Source of the DNA: Listeria monocytogenes
GTDB taxonomy: Bacteria; Bacillota; Bacilli; Lactobacillales; Listeriaceae
Assembly: GCF_013282665.1 (NCBI RefSeq)
Contig: NZ_CP054041.1
Span: forward strand, 1,250,501 to 1,314,500
Length of the DNA: 64,000 nt
Direction of reading: 5' to 3'
Shown here: one piece after another, positions 1-8,517 of the stretch
Layout: each line of letters begins with the position of its first letter
Numbering within the stretch: position 1 is the stretch's first letter
Made by a program: the position numbers and the translations under genes
Notes under the pieces: model-generated
The model's database searches: none
What the model was told of the DNA's origin: nothing
What the model saw: the letters and a program-made list of their open reading frames with translations, nothing else

Positions 1-1
1 A

Positions 2-319
2 TTAGCGCGCTATTTTAATGGAGAGTTGATTGATTTTAAAACACCGATTCGCTATATCGGGTCAGATTTTCAACAGAGTGTCTGGAATGAACTGCGGCGA
101 ATTCCGGTAGGCGAAACGATTTCGTACAAAAGTTTGGCAGAAAAACTAGGGCGGCCAACAGCGAGTCGAGCTGTGGCAAGAGCAAATGGGGCTAACCAAT
201 TATCTCTCATCGTCCCGTGTCATCGCGTAATCAATACTAACGGAGCATTAGGAGGCTACGGCGGCGGTCTTGCCCGAAAAGAGTGGCTAATTAAACATGA
301 AAAGATGGTTCCAAAGTAA
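2..319 (+). CDS. ogt: Methylated-DNA--protein-cysteine methyltransferase, C-terminal part
   Basis: This is the C-terminal part of an O6-alkylguanine-DNA alkyltransferase, which moves alkyl groups from guanine O6 to its own cysteine. The reading frame is open to the left edge of the window, so the true start lies outside; the TTG at 26 is probably internal. The active-site motif PCHRV is present, followed by the family's GYGGGLARKEWL ending, and the helix-turn-helix stretch with SRAVARANG precedes it. The stop codon lies inside the loop of a terminator hairpin shared with the convergent gene. The family is certain; whether it is the Ogt or the AdaB type cannot be told from this fragment. Confidence 0.93.
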   Translation, partial: LARYFNGELIDFKTPIRYIGSDFQQSVWNELRRIPVGETISYKSLAEKLGRPTASRAVARANGANQLSLIVPCHRVINTNGALGGYGGGLARKEWLIKHEKMVPK

Positions 320-338
320 CGCGGAACCATCTTTTTTT
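301..338. terminator. Bidirectional rho-independent terminator
   Basis: A perfect 12-bp stem (301-312 with 323-334) is followed by a T run on the + strand and preceded by A-rich sequence, so it can serve both convergent genes. Confidence 0.85.
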
Positions 339-341
339 CAA

Positions 342-980
342 TTATTTAACTCGTATTCCAAACAACGGCATCAAAGCAGGAGCATGCGAAAAATCAATGC
401 TCACACCCTTCAAATCTTGCGGCATTGCAGTGATAGACTCAAAAATACATGAGCTAAGATCAACACCATTTAGCGCGCAATTTAAAAACTGTGCTTTATT
501 CAAATCAAGCCGTTCCAAATACGTATCGACCAGTTGAGCGCCACTGAAATCACTATTCGTATACGCGCCCGCCTCAAATGCCACCCATTTCAAGTTAGCA
601 TAACGAAAGGCGACATAATCCGCATAACAATCAACAAAAACGCAATTTCTGAGTGTAGCATCACTGAAATTCACACCAATTAATTTACAATTTTCAAAAC
701 GTACCCGGTGAATAACGGCGCCCATTAAATCTAAATTCGACAAATCGCAATTTTTAAATACAACATCAGTCAAATTCGCGCTTACAAGAGAAACCGAATC
801 AAAAACACAACCATCAAAAACAATCGTTTCTAAATGAAAATGCTCGAAAATTTCCCCGGTTAGCGTCGTTTTTCTAAAGATTTGCTCACTAACTTCTCCA
901 ATATCTTCAATAAAATATGTATCATTCGGATAAACCGTCAAATCCTCATCAGGAATCCGTGGCGCAGTAATTTTTTTCAT
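342..980 (-). CDS. Pentapeptide-repeat protein
   Basis: A 212-residue protein with tandem A(D/N)Lxx/F-type pentapeptide repeats through most of its length (for example SANLTDVVF, RYANLKWVAF, SGAQLVDTYL), predicting a right-handed quadrilateral beta-helix. Proteins of this build and size include the Qnr group, which mimic DNA and protect gyrase, but pentapeptide proteins are diverse and no activity is assigned here. The frame stays open upstream to 1553, but I choose the ATG at 980-978 because a GAGGT ribosome site lies just before it and the upstream extension would run through the next gene's promoter and coding region. Confidence 0.85.
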   Translation of the reverse strand: MKKITAPRIPDEDLTVYPNDTYFIEDIGEVSEQIFRKTTLTGEIFEHFHLETIVFDGCVFDSVSLVSANLTDVVFKNCDLSNLDLMGAVIHRVRFENCKLIGVNFSDATLRNCVFVDCYADYVAFRYANLKWVAFEAGAYTNSDFSGAQLVDTYLERLDLNKAQFLNCALNGVDLSSCIFESITAMPQDLKGVSIDFSHAPALMPLFGIRVK

Positions 981-1110
981 TATATCGACCTCACTTCTGC
1001 TTTCATTATACCGTATTTTGCTAGGAAAAGGAGCGGAAAATCGTTTACCTTTCATAAAAAACGGATTACAATGAATGTAGAATAAAAATGGCAGTTGAGG
1101 AGTGAACGTG

Positions 1111-2067
1111 ATGACAGCGAGCGTATTTGTGGCAGGGAAATTACTACCAGAAACGATGGAAGCTCTTAGCAAATGGGACGTTAAAGCTTTTTCGGGTGAG
1201 GAAAATATTACAGAAGCAGAGTTAATAAAAAATGTAACGGAAGTGGATGCGATTATTTGCCCGCTTTCTTCCCCAATTTCGGCAAAAGTATTGGAATCGG
1301 CAAAAAATCTTAAAATCGTGGCGAATATTGGTGCCGGTTTTGACAATATCGATGTAAAAAAAGCGCAAGAATTGGGAATTGCAGTGACCAATACGCCAGA
1401 TGTGTCAACGGAAGCAACGGCGGAACTAACGCTTGGATTAATTTTAGACGTAGCACGGAGAATTTCAGAAGGCGACAGATTATGCCGCGAAACCCCCGAG
1501 CAATTCAAAGGCTGGGCGCCAACTTTCTTTTTAGGTACTGAATTAAGTGGCAAAACGCTCGGAATTATTGGATTAGGAAGAATCGGACAAGCTGTTGCAA
1601 AACGTGCGGCTGCTTTTGGAATGAAAATTATTTATTCTGGGCACCATCCGAAAGAAGTGGCGAAAGAATGGAATGCAGAGTTTGTGAGCCAGGCAGAGTT
1701 ATTGAAGCGCAGTGATGTTGTGGCAATTCATGCGGCATACAGTCCTGCTTTGAAACATTTGCTGAACGAAACGACACTGAAAACGATGAAATCGAGTGCC
1801 TTTTTGATCAATGCTGCTCGCGGTCCTGTTGTGGAGGAAGCTGCACTGATTAAGGCATTAGAAGCAGGCGTTATCGCCGGCGCTGCGCTGGATGTGTTTG
1901 AGTTCGAGCCTAAAATTGGCGAGGATTTGGCTAAACTGGATAATGTCGTTTTAACACCCCATATCGGAAACGCAACCGTGGAAACACGCGCAGCAATGGG
2001 CAAAATCGCCATTGCAAATGTCGAGGCTGTATTAGCAGGAAAAGCACCACTACATTCTGTTTATTAA
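1111..2067 (+). CDS. D-isomer-specific 2-hydroxyacid dehydrogenase
   Basis: A 318-residue NAD-dependent dehydrogenase of the D-2-hydroxyacid family (phosphoglycerate dehydrogenase/glyoxylate reductase group). It has the Rossmann motif GLGRIG (residues 154-159) and the catalytic triad of the family: Arg237 in NAARGP, Glu266 in DVFEFEP and His284 in LTPHIGN. It lacks the C-terminal ACT regulatory domain of SerA, so it is probably a general 2-oxoacid reductase rather than the serine-pathway enzyme; the substrate cannot be read from the sequence. Possible starts are GTG 1102, GTG 1108 and ATG 1111; the TTGAGGAG site at 1095-1102 best fits the ATG. A terminator follows directly. Confidence 0.9.
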   Translation: MTASVFVAGKLLPETMEALSKWDVKAFSGEENITEAELIKNVTEVDAIICPLSSPISAKVLESAKNLKIVANIGAGFDNIDVKKAQELGIAVTNTPDVSTEATAELTLGLILDVARRISEGDRLCRETPEQFKGWAPTFFLGTELSGKTLGIIGLGRIGQAVAKRAAAFGMKIIYSGHHPKEVAKEWNAEFVSQAELLKRSDVVAIHAAYSPALKHLLNETTLKTMKSSAFLINAARGPVVEEAALIKALEAGVIAGAALDVFEFEPKIGEDLAKLDNVVLTPHIGNATVETRAAMGKIAIANVEAVLAGKAPLHSVY

Positions 2068-2080
2068 TAGCCAAAAATAT

Positions 2081-2110
2081 AGCCACAGCGAGTGGCTGTG
2101 GCTGTGTTTT
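2081..2110 (+). terminator. Rho-independent terminator
   Basis: A 9-bp stem AGCCACAGC/GCTGTGGCT (2081-2089 with 2095-2103) is followed by TGTGTTTT, closing the dehydrogenase transcript. Confidence 0.8.
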
Positions 2111-2122
2111 ATCGCTGAATTA

Positions 2123-2131
2123 TGGTATAAT
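2123..2131 (+). promoter_or_regulatory. Extended -10 promoter element for tRNA-Lys
   Basis: The sequence TGGTATAAT is an extended -10 box about 24 nt upstream of the mature tRNA. No good -35 hexamer is visible, as usual for extended -10 promoters. Confidence 0.6.
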
Positions 2132-2154
2132 ATTTCTTGTCGGAATATGACAAC

Positions 2155-2227
<73 letters not shown>

Positions 2228-2409
2228 TAAAAAAACAAACGCCAGTGACTGTTAAAGTCGTTGGTGTTTTGTCGTTTTTACGGGAAAAATGTTAATAATT
2301 TTAATAATAAGCTGCTTTCTTTTTGATTCTTTATCAATTACATAGAAAACGAGTGAAATTTCAAAGTATCTAATAGTTCACTACATGATGTGCAAAAGGA
2401 GTTGTTTCA

Positions 2410-3849
2410 GTGAGTAGAATTGACATCGGAGAAATACAAGCCTTTTTATACCAATTACGTGCAGCCAATGAATCGGGAAGGAAAACTATCCAATCTATCA
2501 AAACGGCCGTGACAAAGTATGTGGGAGATAATAGTTTAAAAGGGAAAGCAGTTGATGCATCGAAAACTTATTATCAAATGACTTATTTCCCTCTCTGTGA
2601 TGCAATAATCGAAGCTATGGACGAAAGTGAAGAACGGTTGGGGCAGTACATCCAAGATTTTCATGCCGAAGTTGATAGCTCACCAGATGCCAAAATCGAT
2701 GCGGACGGTTTATATGAACTGGGTAAAATGATTGACCGAATAGAAAGCAAAAAAGAAGCTTTAGCACAGCGAATGAATAGTGGGACAGAAGGACAAATGC
2801 AGAATTACCGTTCCCAGTTAGCTATTGCGTATAAACAGGAAAATATTCTCGAAAAATATTTGTCATTTGAACAAAGCCATGCTAACTTTTTTGACCATTT
2901 GATTGATTTGGTTCAAGCGGTTCAGCAGACTATCCGCGAACTTCAGTCTAATATCCAGTTCAACAGCCAAACAGGCACTTACGATTTAAGTAAACTGAAT
3001 AGTGCTACAGTGAGTCGAATGCAACAAGCATTGAATAAATCACGAGGTATCAAAGAAGACATTATAAAAGAACTACGGGACTACACAGTGCTTGCAGTGG
3101 TATATTTAGATAGTAATGGAAAAGAACAAGTCATGTGGTTATTAGAACGAGACGGCGTAGGGATAGAGAATGCGGAACTCAAAGCCTATTTAACAGAAAA
3201 TGGAAAATACTTAAACCCAGAAGACTACACGATTATTACGAATGAAGAATTAAACAAGAAAATCAACCAATCTTGGCGAGATGGTGTTTATTATCTAAAT
3301 GGTAATAAGTATGATGGCTTAACTGGCGGCGTCTTATCTACCTCGGCATATGTTGAAGCTGGAAAAGGATATATAGATAAAAGCGGGTTGGCGGATGTTG
3401 TGCTGGGGCTTGGGTTGAGTACGGCTGCGATTAGAGGGAGTAATACGTTTGGTAAGAAACAAAGTGTAGCTAACGTTCCAAATAGTTCGAAAAATAGCGC
3501 ACAGTATCAAAAATATAAGAATGAGTTAATGAAGGGTGACACACTAGAAAACTCCAAACCCATTATATTTGGGTCTGATTTAAAAGATTCCAAGGTGGTT
3601 TCCGCGCTAACTAAAAATGGAGGTTCCATGTCAGATTGGGCAAAAATGGAATCAACATATAGTTATGAAACCTCAATGGGAAGAGGAAAGATTCACTTCT
3701 ATAAAAACTTAAAAACTGGTGAGATTAATTTTTATGATGTGAAAATGAAAGTGCCTATCCCTAAAGATCTTAAAATTAGAAACCAACTTACCGATGATTT
3801 TTGGATTGTAGATTTAGATAATAATTTCATACCAAAAGGAGTTAGATAA
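2410..3849 (+). CDS. LXG-domain polymorphic toxin (type VII secretion substrate)
   Basis: A 479-residue protein with an N-terminal helical LXG domain (about residues 1-200, starting SRIDIGEIQAFLYQL), a middle connector and a glycine-rich hydrophobic stretch around residues 315-350, and a C-terminal toxin-like domain from about 370. LXG proteins are exported by the ESX/type VII system and kill competitors through variable C-terminal domains. The C-terminal segment with GSMSDWAKM and KIHFYKNLKTGEINFYD resembles domains at the ends of other Firmicute LXG toxins, but I cannot name its activity. The GTG start at 2410 follows an AAAGGAG site. The gene ends one base before the probable immunity gene. 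Confidence 0.8.
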   Translation: MSRIDIGEIQAFLYQLRAANESGRKTIQSIKTAVTKYVGDNSLKGKAVDASKTYYQMTYFPLCDAIIEAMDESEERLGQYIQDFHAEVDSSPDAKIDADGLYELGKMIDRIESKKEALAQRMNSGTEGQMQNYRSQLAIAYKQENILEKYLSFEQSHANFFDHLIDLVQAVQQTIRELQSNIQFNSQTGTYDLSKLNSATVSRMQQALNKSRGIKEDIIKELRDYTVLAVVYLDSNGKEQVMWLLERDGVGIENAELKAYLTENGKYLNPEDYTIITNEELNKKINQSWRDGVYYLNGNKYDGLTGGVLSTSAYVEAGKGYIDKSGLADVVLGLGLSTAAIRGSNTFGKKQSVANVPNSSKNSAQYQKYKNELMKGDTLENSKPIIFGSDLKDSKVVSALTKNGGSMSDWAKMESTYSYETSMGRGKIHFYKNLKTGEINFYDVKMKVPIPKDLKIRNQLTDDFWIVDLDNNFIPKGVR

Positions 3850-3850
3850 T

Positions 3851-4450
3851 ATGATTGTAAAAGTAATTACTAACAAGGCAAATAGAGATATTACCATTAA
3901 TAAACTTTATCCAGTTATTATAAAAAAAGATGATGAAATTAGGATAGTTGATGATTTTGGTGGATTATCAATATATGAGCTTAAAGACTTTCAAGTTTTT
4001 AAAGAAAATATCAGTTCATACAAAAAGAATAATAATTGTATTGTTTATAAGTCGGTGGATTATCCAAGTTTTTTAGAAAACTATTATAATGATGACAAAA
4101 AAGCTTTGAACGCGTTAACTTATAGTTTGCTAAACATATTTGAAGAGGATTTAAATTCAGAGGAACTAGTTGAATTAATTACATCAGAAGAATATTCGAA
4201 TGATGAAAAAATGGTATTTGTTGAAACGATAGAAAATAAAATAACTGATAGCTCTGTCAAAATATTAGCCAAGTATTTTCAAAATAAGCAGGATATAGAA
4301 CCAGAATTTTTGTTGTCTATATGTAAACTTCTATCTAAATATCAAATTCAAGAAGTTTATGATTTATTTTTAAAGTATATTAGCGATGATACAATTAATA
4401 ATGATGCTGTGCAAAACATAATTGTTGAGTATTTCAATAATTATAATTAA
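3851..4450 (+). CDS. Probable immunity protein for the LXG toxin
   Basis: A 199-residue acidic, AT-rich protein with no signal peptide or membrane segment. It starts one base after the LXG toxin stop, with AAGGAG 8 nt before its ATG, so the two are cotranscribed and probably translated together. Position directly behind a polymorphic toxin is the standard place for the cognate immunity gene, and its base composition differs from core genes, which fits an exchangeable module. The family is not recognised from the sequence; the role is inferred from context alone. Confidence 0.6.
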   Translation: MIVKVITNKANRDITINKLYPVIIKKDDEIRIVDDFGGLSIYELKDFQVFKENISSYKKNNNCIVYKSVDYPSFLENYYNDDKKALNALTYSLLNIFEEDLNSEELVELITSEEYSNDEKMVFVETIENKITDSSVKILAKYFQNKQDIEPEFLLSICKLLSKYQIQEVYDLFLKYISDDTINNDAVQNIIVEYFNNYN

Positions 4451-4674
4451 AAATTTTGCTTTCACGAAAGAAATTAGGGAATTGTAAACAAATAATAGTG
4501 ATAAACTTGAGAGACTAATTAAAGTGGATTTTAGCTTCTTCGCTCATTGAATCGATTCACAATCGTGGGATAGAAAATAAATTGTAAGAAGCAAAGTATT
4601 ATTTGCTTTTCGATTAGCAAGAAATTACCTAATTTATAAAGTTGCTTTAGTAATCTCTGACTATCTAAAATTTA

Positions 4675-4749
4675 AATGATAATACGTATGAAATCAAGGC
4701 TATTAAAGAATTAATAAATGGAAATTATGTGATTAAGTCAACAAATTAA
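4675..4749 (+). pseudogene. Relic of a protein C-terminus in a decayed stretch
   Basis: The 340 bases from 4451 to 4791 contain no intact gene. The only coding-like trace is a 24-codon frame ending at 4749 (reading NDNTYEIKAIKELINGNYVI and on to a TAA), which looks like the tail of a lost toxin or immunity gene. It has no start or ribosome site. The rest of the gap is AT-rich and featureless to me. Confidence 0.3.
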
Positions 4750-4791
4750 AGAGAACCTAATTAAAAGTTAGTATACTAGGAAGTGCTCATT

Positions 4792-5190
4792 ATGAATAAA
4801 ACTACTCAAATGAATAGCGAAATTTTCCAAATAAATTTAGAGAAAACTTTAAAAGAGATAATGGTGGCAAAAGGGCTTCAAATTGATAAAATCAGATTTG
4901 TGATAGTTCCCGTAGAAGAAAAAGGGAAGATGTTAGATGGTAGTGATGAAATGATGAAACGATTAGTTTTGACTAAAGAAAATATAGGTAATAAACAATT
5001 AGTACTAAAAGATGTTGTAGATGTTGTAGGTGGATTATTCCCTAAAACTACTATTTGGATAAATGTTTCTTTTTTAGAAATGAACGGAGAAAAAGCTATT
5101 TTTAAGTTGGAAACAAGTTTGCGCTTTAGAAAGCCGACATTATTAAGAAATGCTGAAACAGGGCACACACCATTTAAAGCGATAACTTAA
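4792..5190 (+). CDS. Hypothetical protein of the LXG island
   Basis: A 132-residue soluble protein. The ATG at 4792 is preceded by AGGAAG at a suitable distance; an in-frame GTG at 4783 overlaps that site and is less likely. The protein begins MNKTTQMNSEIFQINLEKTL and ends HTPFKAIT. I do not recognise its family. It lies in the tRNA-Lys-linked accessory island among decayed fragments, so an orphan immunity protein or a small island-specific protein are the likeliest roles. Confidence 0.5.
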   Translation: MNKTTQMNSEIFQINLEKTLKEIMVAKGLQIDKIRFVIVPVEEKGKMLDGSDEMMKRLVLTKENIGNKQLVLKDVVDVVGGLFPKTTIWINVSFLEMNGEKAIFKLETSLRFRKPTLLRNAETGHTPFKAIT

Positions 5191-5212
5191 TTTGAATAAT
5201 TTTTAAATGAAG

Positions 5213-5399
5213 ATGAGTGAAAATTGGCTAAAGGTACTTTCTCATGAGAGAAATATATCAAGTGAACTGTCCACAAGAGAATATAAGACCTTTTTAGAGG
5301 ATATGATGTTGAGGTAGTTAAGCTGATAGATTTGCTAAAGAAAGAATCAAACACAAAGATGAGGAAAAAGCTTATGACGAAGATAAATCATATGAATAA
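5213..5399 (+). pseudogene. Frameshifted small gene
   Basis: An ATG at 5213 opens a 34-codon frame (MSENWLKVLSHERN and on, ending TAG at 5317). Coding-like sequence then continues in other frames: YDVEVVKL, then ADRFAKERIKHKDEEKAYDE to a TAA at 5397-5399. These pieces read as one small charged helical protein of about 60-65 residues broken by small indels. Its end overlaps the ATG of the next gene, a typical translational coupling, which suggests the two once formed a pair. Confidence 0.4.
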
Positions 5400-5718
5400 T
5401 AAATTAATTTTTGAAAACCAAGAATACACATTTGAGTATCCAATACAGACTTTGAGAGAAGATAAAAATTATGTATATGTTTTATTAGATATACCAGCCA
5501 AACAAGAATATACGTTTGATGATTTTCATAATATTTATGCTTTTTCTTATACGGGTGAACGGAAATGGCAAATAGGAGAGAGACCCGTTGGAGATAATGA
5601 TGTTTATACTTTGATTAATGTAAAAGAAGGAGTACTTTACGCTACAGATTTTAGCGGAAGAAAATATAAAGTTTGTGAAAAAAATGGAATTCCTGAAAAA
5701 ATGGAAATTGTAAAATAA
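5392..5718 (+). CDS. Hypothetical beta-rich protein, possible orphan immunity protein
   Basis: A 108-residue protein starting at ATG 5392 (MNNKLIFENQEYTFEYPI). The frame is open further upstream to 5332, but that part overlaps the better-looking frame of the broken gene before it. The start overlaps that gene's stop codon. The protein has alternating hydrophobic beta-strand character (YVYVLLDIP, ILYATDF-like stretches) and no membrane segment. The family is not recognised; in this island it could be an immunity protein that lost its toxin. Confidence 0.5.
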   Translation: MNNKLIFENQEYTFEYPIQTLREDKNYVYVLLDIPAKQEYTFDDFHNIYAFSYTGERKWQIGERPVGDNDVYTLINVKEGVLYATDFSGRKYKVCEKNGIPEKMEIVK

Positions 5719-5843
5719 AAAATACATTTTACTGTTTCGTTCAGAATCATTGCAACCCATATTTGAAAATGAGCTAAATGTCTTAGCAATGTTTTTATGA
5801 AATCCCAAACAGAAAAACCAACCTTCACTCAACAGGAGCTAAC

Positions 5844-6173
5844 ATGAAAAAACTAAAACAGCTAACTAATCAATTATTTACATCAATTATCCTCCTAATC
5901 ACCATGCTATTTTATCATACCCCCAACACTTGCGATAGCTGATGGAAGTAAAGTGAGTTTTTATGAATATATATATGGGGGGCCTTTTAAGATGGCTAAC
6001 TGTAATTAAGTACATCAGAGAAGAAAGGTGCATTTTTGGAGATGTTTTTCTTGGAGAATGAAGGTATAAGTATCCAATGGCTCAACCTAACAATAAACTT
6101 CCTCCTAGTTTTCCTTGTAATAATAATTATCTTCTCCCTAGTAAAAAAGAGTTACAATAAAAAGAACACCTAA
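5844..6173 (+). pseudogene. Broken small membrane/secreted protein gene
   Basis: After an AGGAG site, an ATG at 5844 opens a signal-peptide-like start (MKKLKQLTNQLFTSIILLIT) that stops at 5942. In a second frame the sequence continues IPPTLAIADGSKVSFYEYIY and on to a TAA near 6009. In a third frame it ends with a transmembrane tail (INFLLVFLVIIIIFSLVKK) and a TAA at 6171-6173. Together this reads as a roughly 100-residue protein with an N-terminal signal and C-terminal anchor, inactivated by at least two frameshifts. The ORF 6042-6173 alone has GGAG directly abutting its ATG and is not a credible gene. Confidence 0.5.
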
Positions 6174-6207
6174 AAAAAGACAACCTATAACAGGTTGCCT
6201 TTTTTTA
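6173..6207. terminator. Bidirectional terminator
   Basis: Stem CAACCT/AGGTTG (6181-6186 with 6192-6197) has a T run on the + strand and an A run upstream, so it serves both the decayed island and the convergent TM2 gene. Confidence 0.75.
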
Positions 6208-6209
6208 TA

Positions 6210-6713
6210 TTATTGAATGAGAATTTCGTTATCATCATTCGCTTTTTTAAATATAGCAACAATTCCTTCTATAAATGATACTATGGAAGGAATACCAGTC
6301 CAGCAAAATACTATGTAAAGAACGCCTTGACCGTTTTTTCCTGCTAAAAATTTATGTGCGCCGAATGTTCCAAGTAAAAGAGCTAAAGCGACATAAACCC
6401 ATTTATTAACTAGTTTTCCTTCGTTTTGTCCTGAAAACCGAATTTCTGTGATGACGGTTTGAGTTTGCTCTTGTTTTTGTTCTTGAGCCTGCTCTTGGTT
6501 TTGAGAGGTATTGTTAACGATATTAATGTTAGGATTTTCACTAGTTTTTTCGACTTTTTTATTAACAATTAGTTCTTCCCCGTGTTTATAAACTTCGACT
6601 TCATCTCCAGTATCTGGACTAAATGTAAAACAATCTAATAAAACGTCAATTGTTTCCCCATTATCCTTTAGTACTATTGCAGAATCATTTTCAATTTTAA
6701 TGACCTTTGCCAT
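6210..6713 (-). CDS. TM2-domain membrane protein
   Basis: A 167-residue protein with a soluble beta-rich N-terminal part (about 1-70), a glutamine-rich linker (NQEQAQEQKQEQTQT) and a C-terminal TM2 domain: two hydrophobic helices around VYVALALLLGTFGAHKFLAG and VLYIVFCWTGIPSIVSFIEG with the family's GxHxFYxG-like motif (GAHKFLAG). TM2 proteins occur widely as small membrane proteins of unknown function. I choose the ATG at 6713 (MAKVIK) because the AAGGGAGA site lies about 9 bases upstream; the ATG at 6719 is too close. The gene stands alone. Confidence 0.75.
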   Translation of the reverse strand: MAKVIKIENDSAIVLKDNGETIDVLLDCFTFSPDTGDEVEVYKHGEELIVNKKVEKTSENPNINIVNNTSQNQEQAQEQKQEQTQTVITEIRFSGQNEGKLVNKWVYVALALLLGTFGAHKFLAGKNGQGVLYIVFCWTGIPSIVSFIEGIVAIFKKANDDNEILIQ

Positions 6714-6884
6714 ATTCATTCTCTCCCTTTCTCTATATGCAGTTGTAAATTGTCTTTTATTGTACATGAGAAAAATTTACTATTTAATGTTATCATAAAA
6801 CGTTAGTAAAAGGCATATGCAAAGAGAAAAAAATTAAATTATTTTTGTAGGAATGTATTTTTAAAACAAGAAACTTAAGGATAG

Positions 6885-7253
6885 CTAAACATCCCGCTTC
6901 GCCATCTTCTCCTCATAAATCCCAATCTTCCTAACCACTGTATCCAAATTCTTCTGCAAGTTTTCAATCTCTTGCTCCAAAACAACCTTCTTTTCTTTCA
7001 ACATATTCAATCGTTTGGAAATGGTGCTGTCGCCTGCTGCGCGCCAAATAGTGTATTGCTTTAATTCTTCTATTGATAATCCGGCGCCTTTTAAATGTAG
7101 TAAAAATTTCAACCAATTGGCGTCTTCTTCGCTGTAAGTACGCAAGTTATTTTTGTTGCGTTCAGGGGTTATTAATCCTTCTTTTTCGTAAAATCTCAGG
7201 GTGCTACTGGGGATGTCAACTAGTTCGGAAAATTCACCGATGGAAAAGGACAT
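6885..7253 (-). CDS. MerR-family transcriptional regulator
   Basis: A 122-residue regulator with the N-terminal MerR winged helix (IGEFSELVDIPSSTLRFYEK, then EGLITPERN and LRTYSEED) and a C-terminal dimerisation coiled coil (about 78-115). It has no cysteine at all, unlike the thiol-sensing AdhR/NmlR branch and metal-sensing members, so its signal is not thiol chemistry on this protein. It lies 55 bp downstream of the aldo/keto reductase gene in the same direction, and a MerR-type operator precedes the reductase, so the pair is probably autoregulated. The start has a GAGGTGAT site. Confidence 0.9.
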   Translation of the reverse strand: MSFSIGEFSELVDIPSSTLRFYEKEGLITPERNKNNLRTYSEEDANWLKFLLHLKGAGLSIEELKQYTIWRAAGDSTISKRLNMLKEKKVVLEQEIENLQKNLDTVVRKIGIYEEKMAKRDV

Positions 7254-7308
7254 CTTATCACCTCATCTGTGTATTTTTCATAAGGATACCACTTTTCATA
7301 TGAAATAA

Positions 7309-8292
7309 CTATTTTCCGATGCGTTTATTTTCGGCGGCTGAGTACCTGTCACCAACTATTTCAATCTGAGATAAAGCAGTCGCTATTTTTTGTCGTGCTA
7401 CTTCATCAAAATGAATTTTAGTGGCGGCGATATTTTCCTTTATTCTACTTTGTCTTGTTGTTCCGGGAATGGGTACAATCCATGGTTTTTGGTCGAGAAT
7501 CCAGGCGATGGCAAGCTGGGCAGTCGTGATATTTTGCTCGTCGGCTATTTCTTTCAAGAAATCAAGCAGAACTTGGTTGGCTTTCATGGCTTCTTTTTGG
7601 AATCTTGGTAGACCGCCACGGTTGTCATTTTCAGTGAAATTAGCATTGATATCAAGTTTGCCAGATAAATAGCCTCGGCCGAGAGGGCTATATGCGACAA
7701 GCCCGATGCCAAGTTCTTCTAAAACCGGAAATATTTCTTGTTCGGCTTCTCGCCACCAAATGGAGTATTCACTCTCCACCGTTGCTAGAGGTTCTACTTT
7801 GTGAGCTCGGCGGATGGTTTTAGCGTTTGCCTCGGAAAGCCCCCAGTGCAGAATTTTTCCATCTTTCTTTAGCTGCTGGATAGTCCCGGCAACTTCTTCA
7901 ATTGGGATAGTAGGATCAATTCTATGAATGTAATACAAATCAATGTAATCAGTTTTTAAGCGTTTCAGCGATCCTTCCACTGCCGCTTTGAGACTTTCTG
8001 GGCGACTATCAACCTCGTTATTTAAGCCATCGATTTTAAAGCCACCTTTAGTTGCAATTTGAACATGCTTTCTTTTGCCGAACAAAGCTTCCCCGACAAG
8101 TTCTTCGTTCGTATAAGGACCGTAAACCTCGGCGGTGTCGAACATTGTAATGCCAGAATACATTGCAGCGCGAACGACTTCAATCATTTCATTGCGATTT
8201 TTCGCCGGACCACGATGATAATTGAGCCCCATACAACCAAATCCGAGTTCTGACGTAACTAAGCCGGTATTGCCTAATTGTCTCTTTTCCAT
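7309..8292 (-). CDS. Aldo/keto reductase
   Basis: A 327-residue NADPH-dependent aldo/keto reductase of the bacterial group that includes YhdN/IolS-like enzymes. The catalytic tetrad is intact: Asp52, Tyr57, Lys82 and His123 (motifs FDTAEVYGPY, ATKGG, YIHRIDP). The C-terminal cofactor region IPIPGTTRQSRIKEN is typical of the family, which places NADP phosphate there. The probable role is reduction of reactive carbonyl compounds. It is the first gene of an operon with the MerR regulator, under a MerR-type promoter. AAAGGAG precedes the ATG. Confidence 0.9.
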   Translation of the reverse strand: MEKRQLGNTGLVTSELGFGCMGLNYHRGPAKNRNEMIEVVRAAMYSGITMFDTAEVYGPYTNEELVGEALFGKRKHVQIATKGGFKIDGLNNEVDSRPESLKAAVEGSLKRLKTDYIDLYYIHRIDPTIPIEEVAGTIQQLKKDGKILHWGLSEANAKTIRRAHKVEPLATVESEYSIWWREAEQEIFPVLEELGIGLVAYSPLGRGYLSGKLDINANFTENDNRGGLPRFQKEAMKANQVLLDFLKEIADEQNITTAQLAIAWILDQKPWIVPIPGTTRQSRIKENIAATKIHFDEVARQKIATALSQIEIVGDRYSAAENKRIGK

Positions 8293-8337
8293 AAGAATGC
8301 ACTCCTTTTAAAATTGGATTGTTAAAATCTCAAATTT

Positions 8338-8368
8338 AGCTTATCAATTGAAGTTAACTTTAAGTCAA
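8338..8368 (-). promoter_or_regulatory. MerR-type promoter and operator of the reductase operon
   Basis: On the minus strand a -35 box TTGACT (8368-8363) and a -10-like box TAAGCT (8343-8338) are 19 bp apart, the overlong spacer typical of MerR-activated promoters. The spacer holds a near-perfect palindrome CTTAAAGTTAACTTCAA (8364-8348) centred on GTTAAC. Confidence 0.75.
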
Positions 8369-8470
8369 ATAATAACACTCAGATTTAAAGTAATAAGAGC
8401 TGCAAAATTGGAGATTAAAAAAAACAATAAGACTAATGGTTCTAGGTCTATATACTCGGTAAAGAGTAAT

Positions 8471-8517
8471 AAAAGAAGCAAATATCCAAAAATTAAATCG
8501 AATTTCGCTTCTTTTTT
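8471..8517 (+). terminator. Orphan + strand terminator in the intergenic region
   Basis: AAAAGAAGC (8471-8479) pairs with GCTTCTTTTTT (8507-8517), extended by AAAT/ATTT pairing past one mismatch, and ends in a T run on the + strand. No + strand gene lies upstream of it, so it ends a short untranslated transcript or an early-terminated leader. The rest of 8293-8748 is AT-rich, holding the reductase promoter and presumably that of the downstream regulator. Confidence 0.5.

Noticed and set aside
981..1553. The upstream extension of the pentapeptide gene, and the + strand frame at 882-1085
   Set aside because: They run antisense to the dehydrogenase gene and across its promoter; the ATG at 980 has a good ribosome site and the family pattern begins after it.
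5485..5832. Minus-strand open frames over the hypothetical gene at 5392-5718
   Set aside because: They are antisense shadows, rich in Phe/Ile/Ser, with no ribosome site.
6042..6173. A 43-codon membrane peptide gene
   Set aside because: GGAG abuts the ATG without spacing, and the sequence continues a broken gene upstream in another frame.
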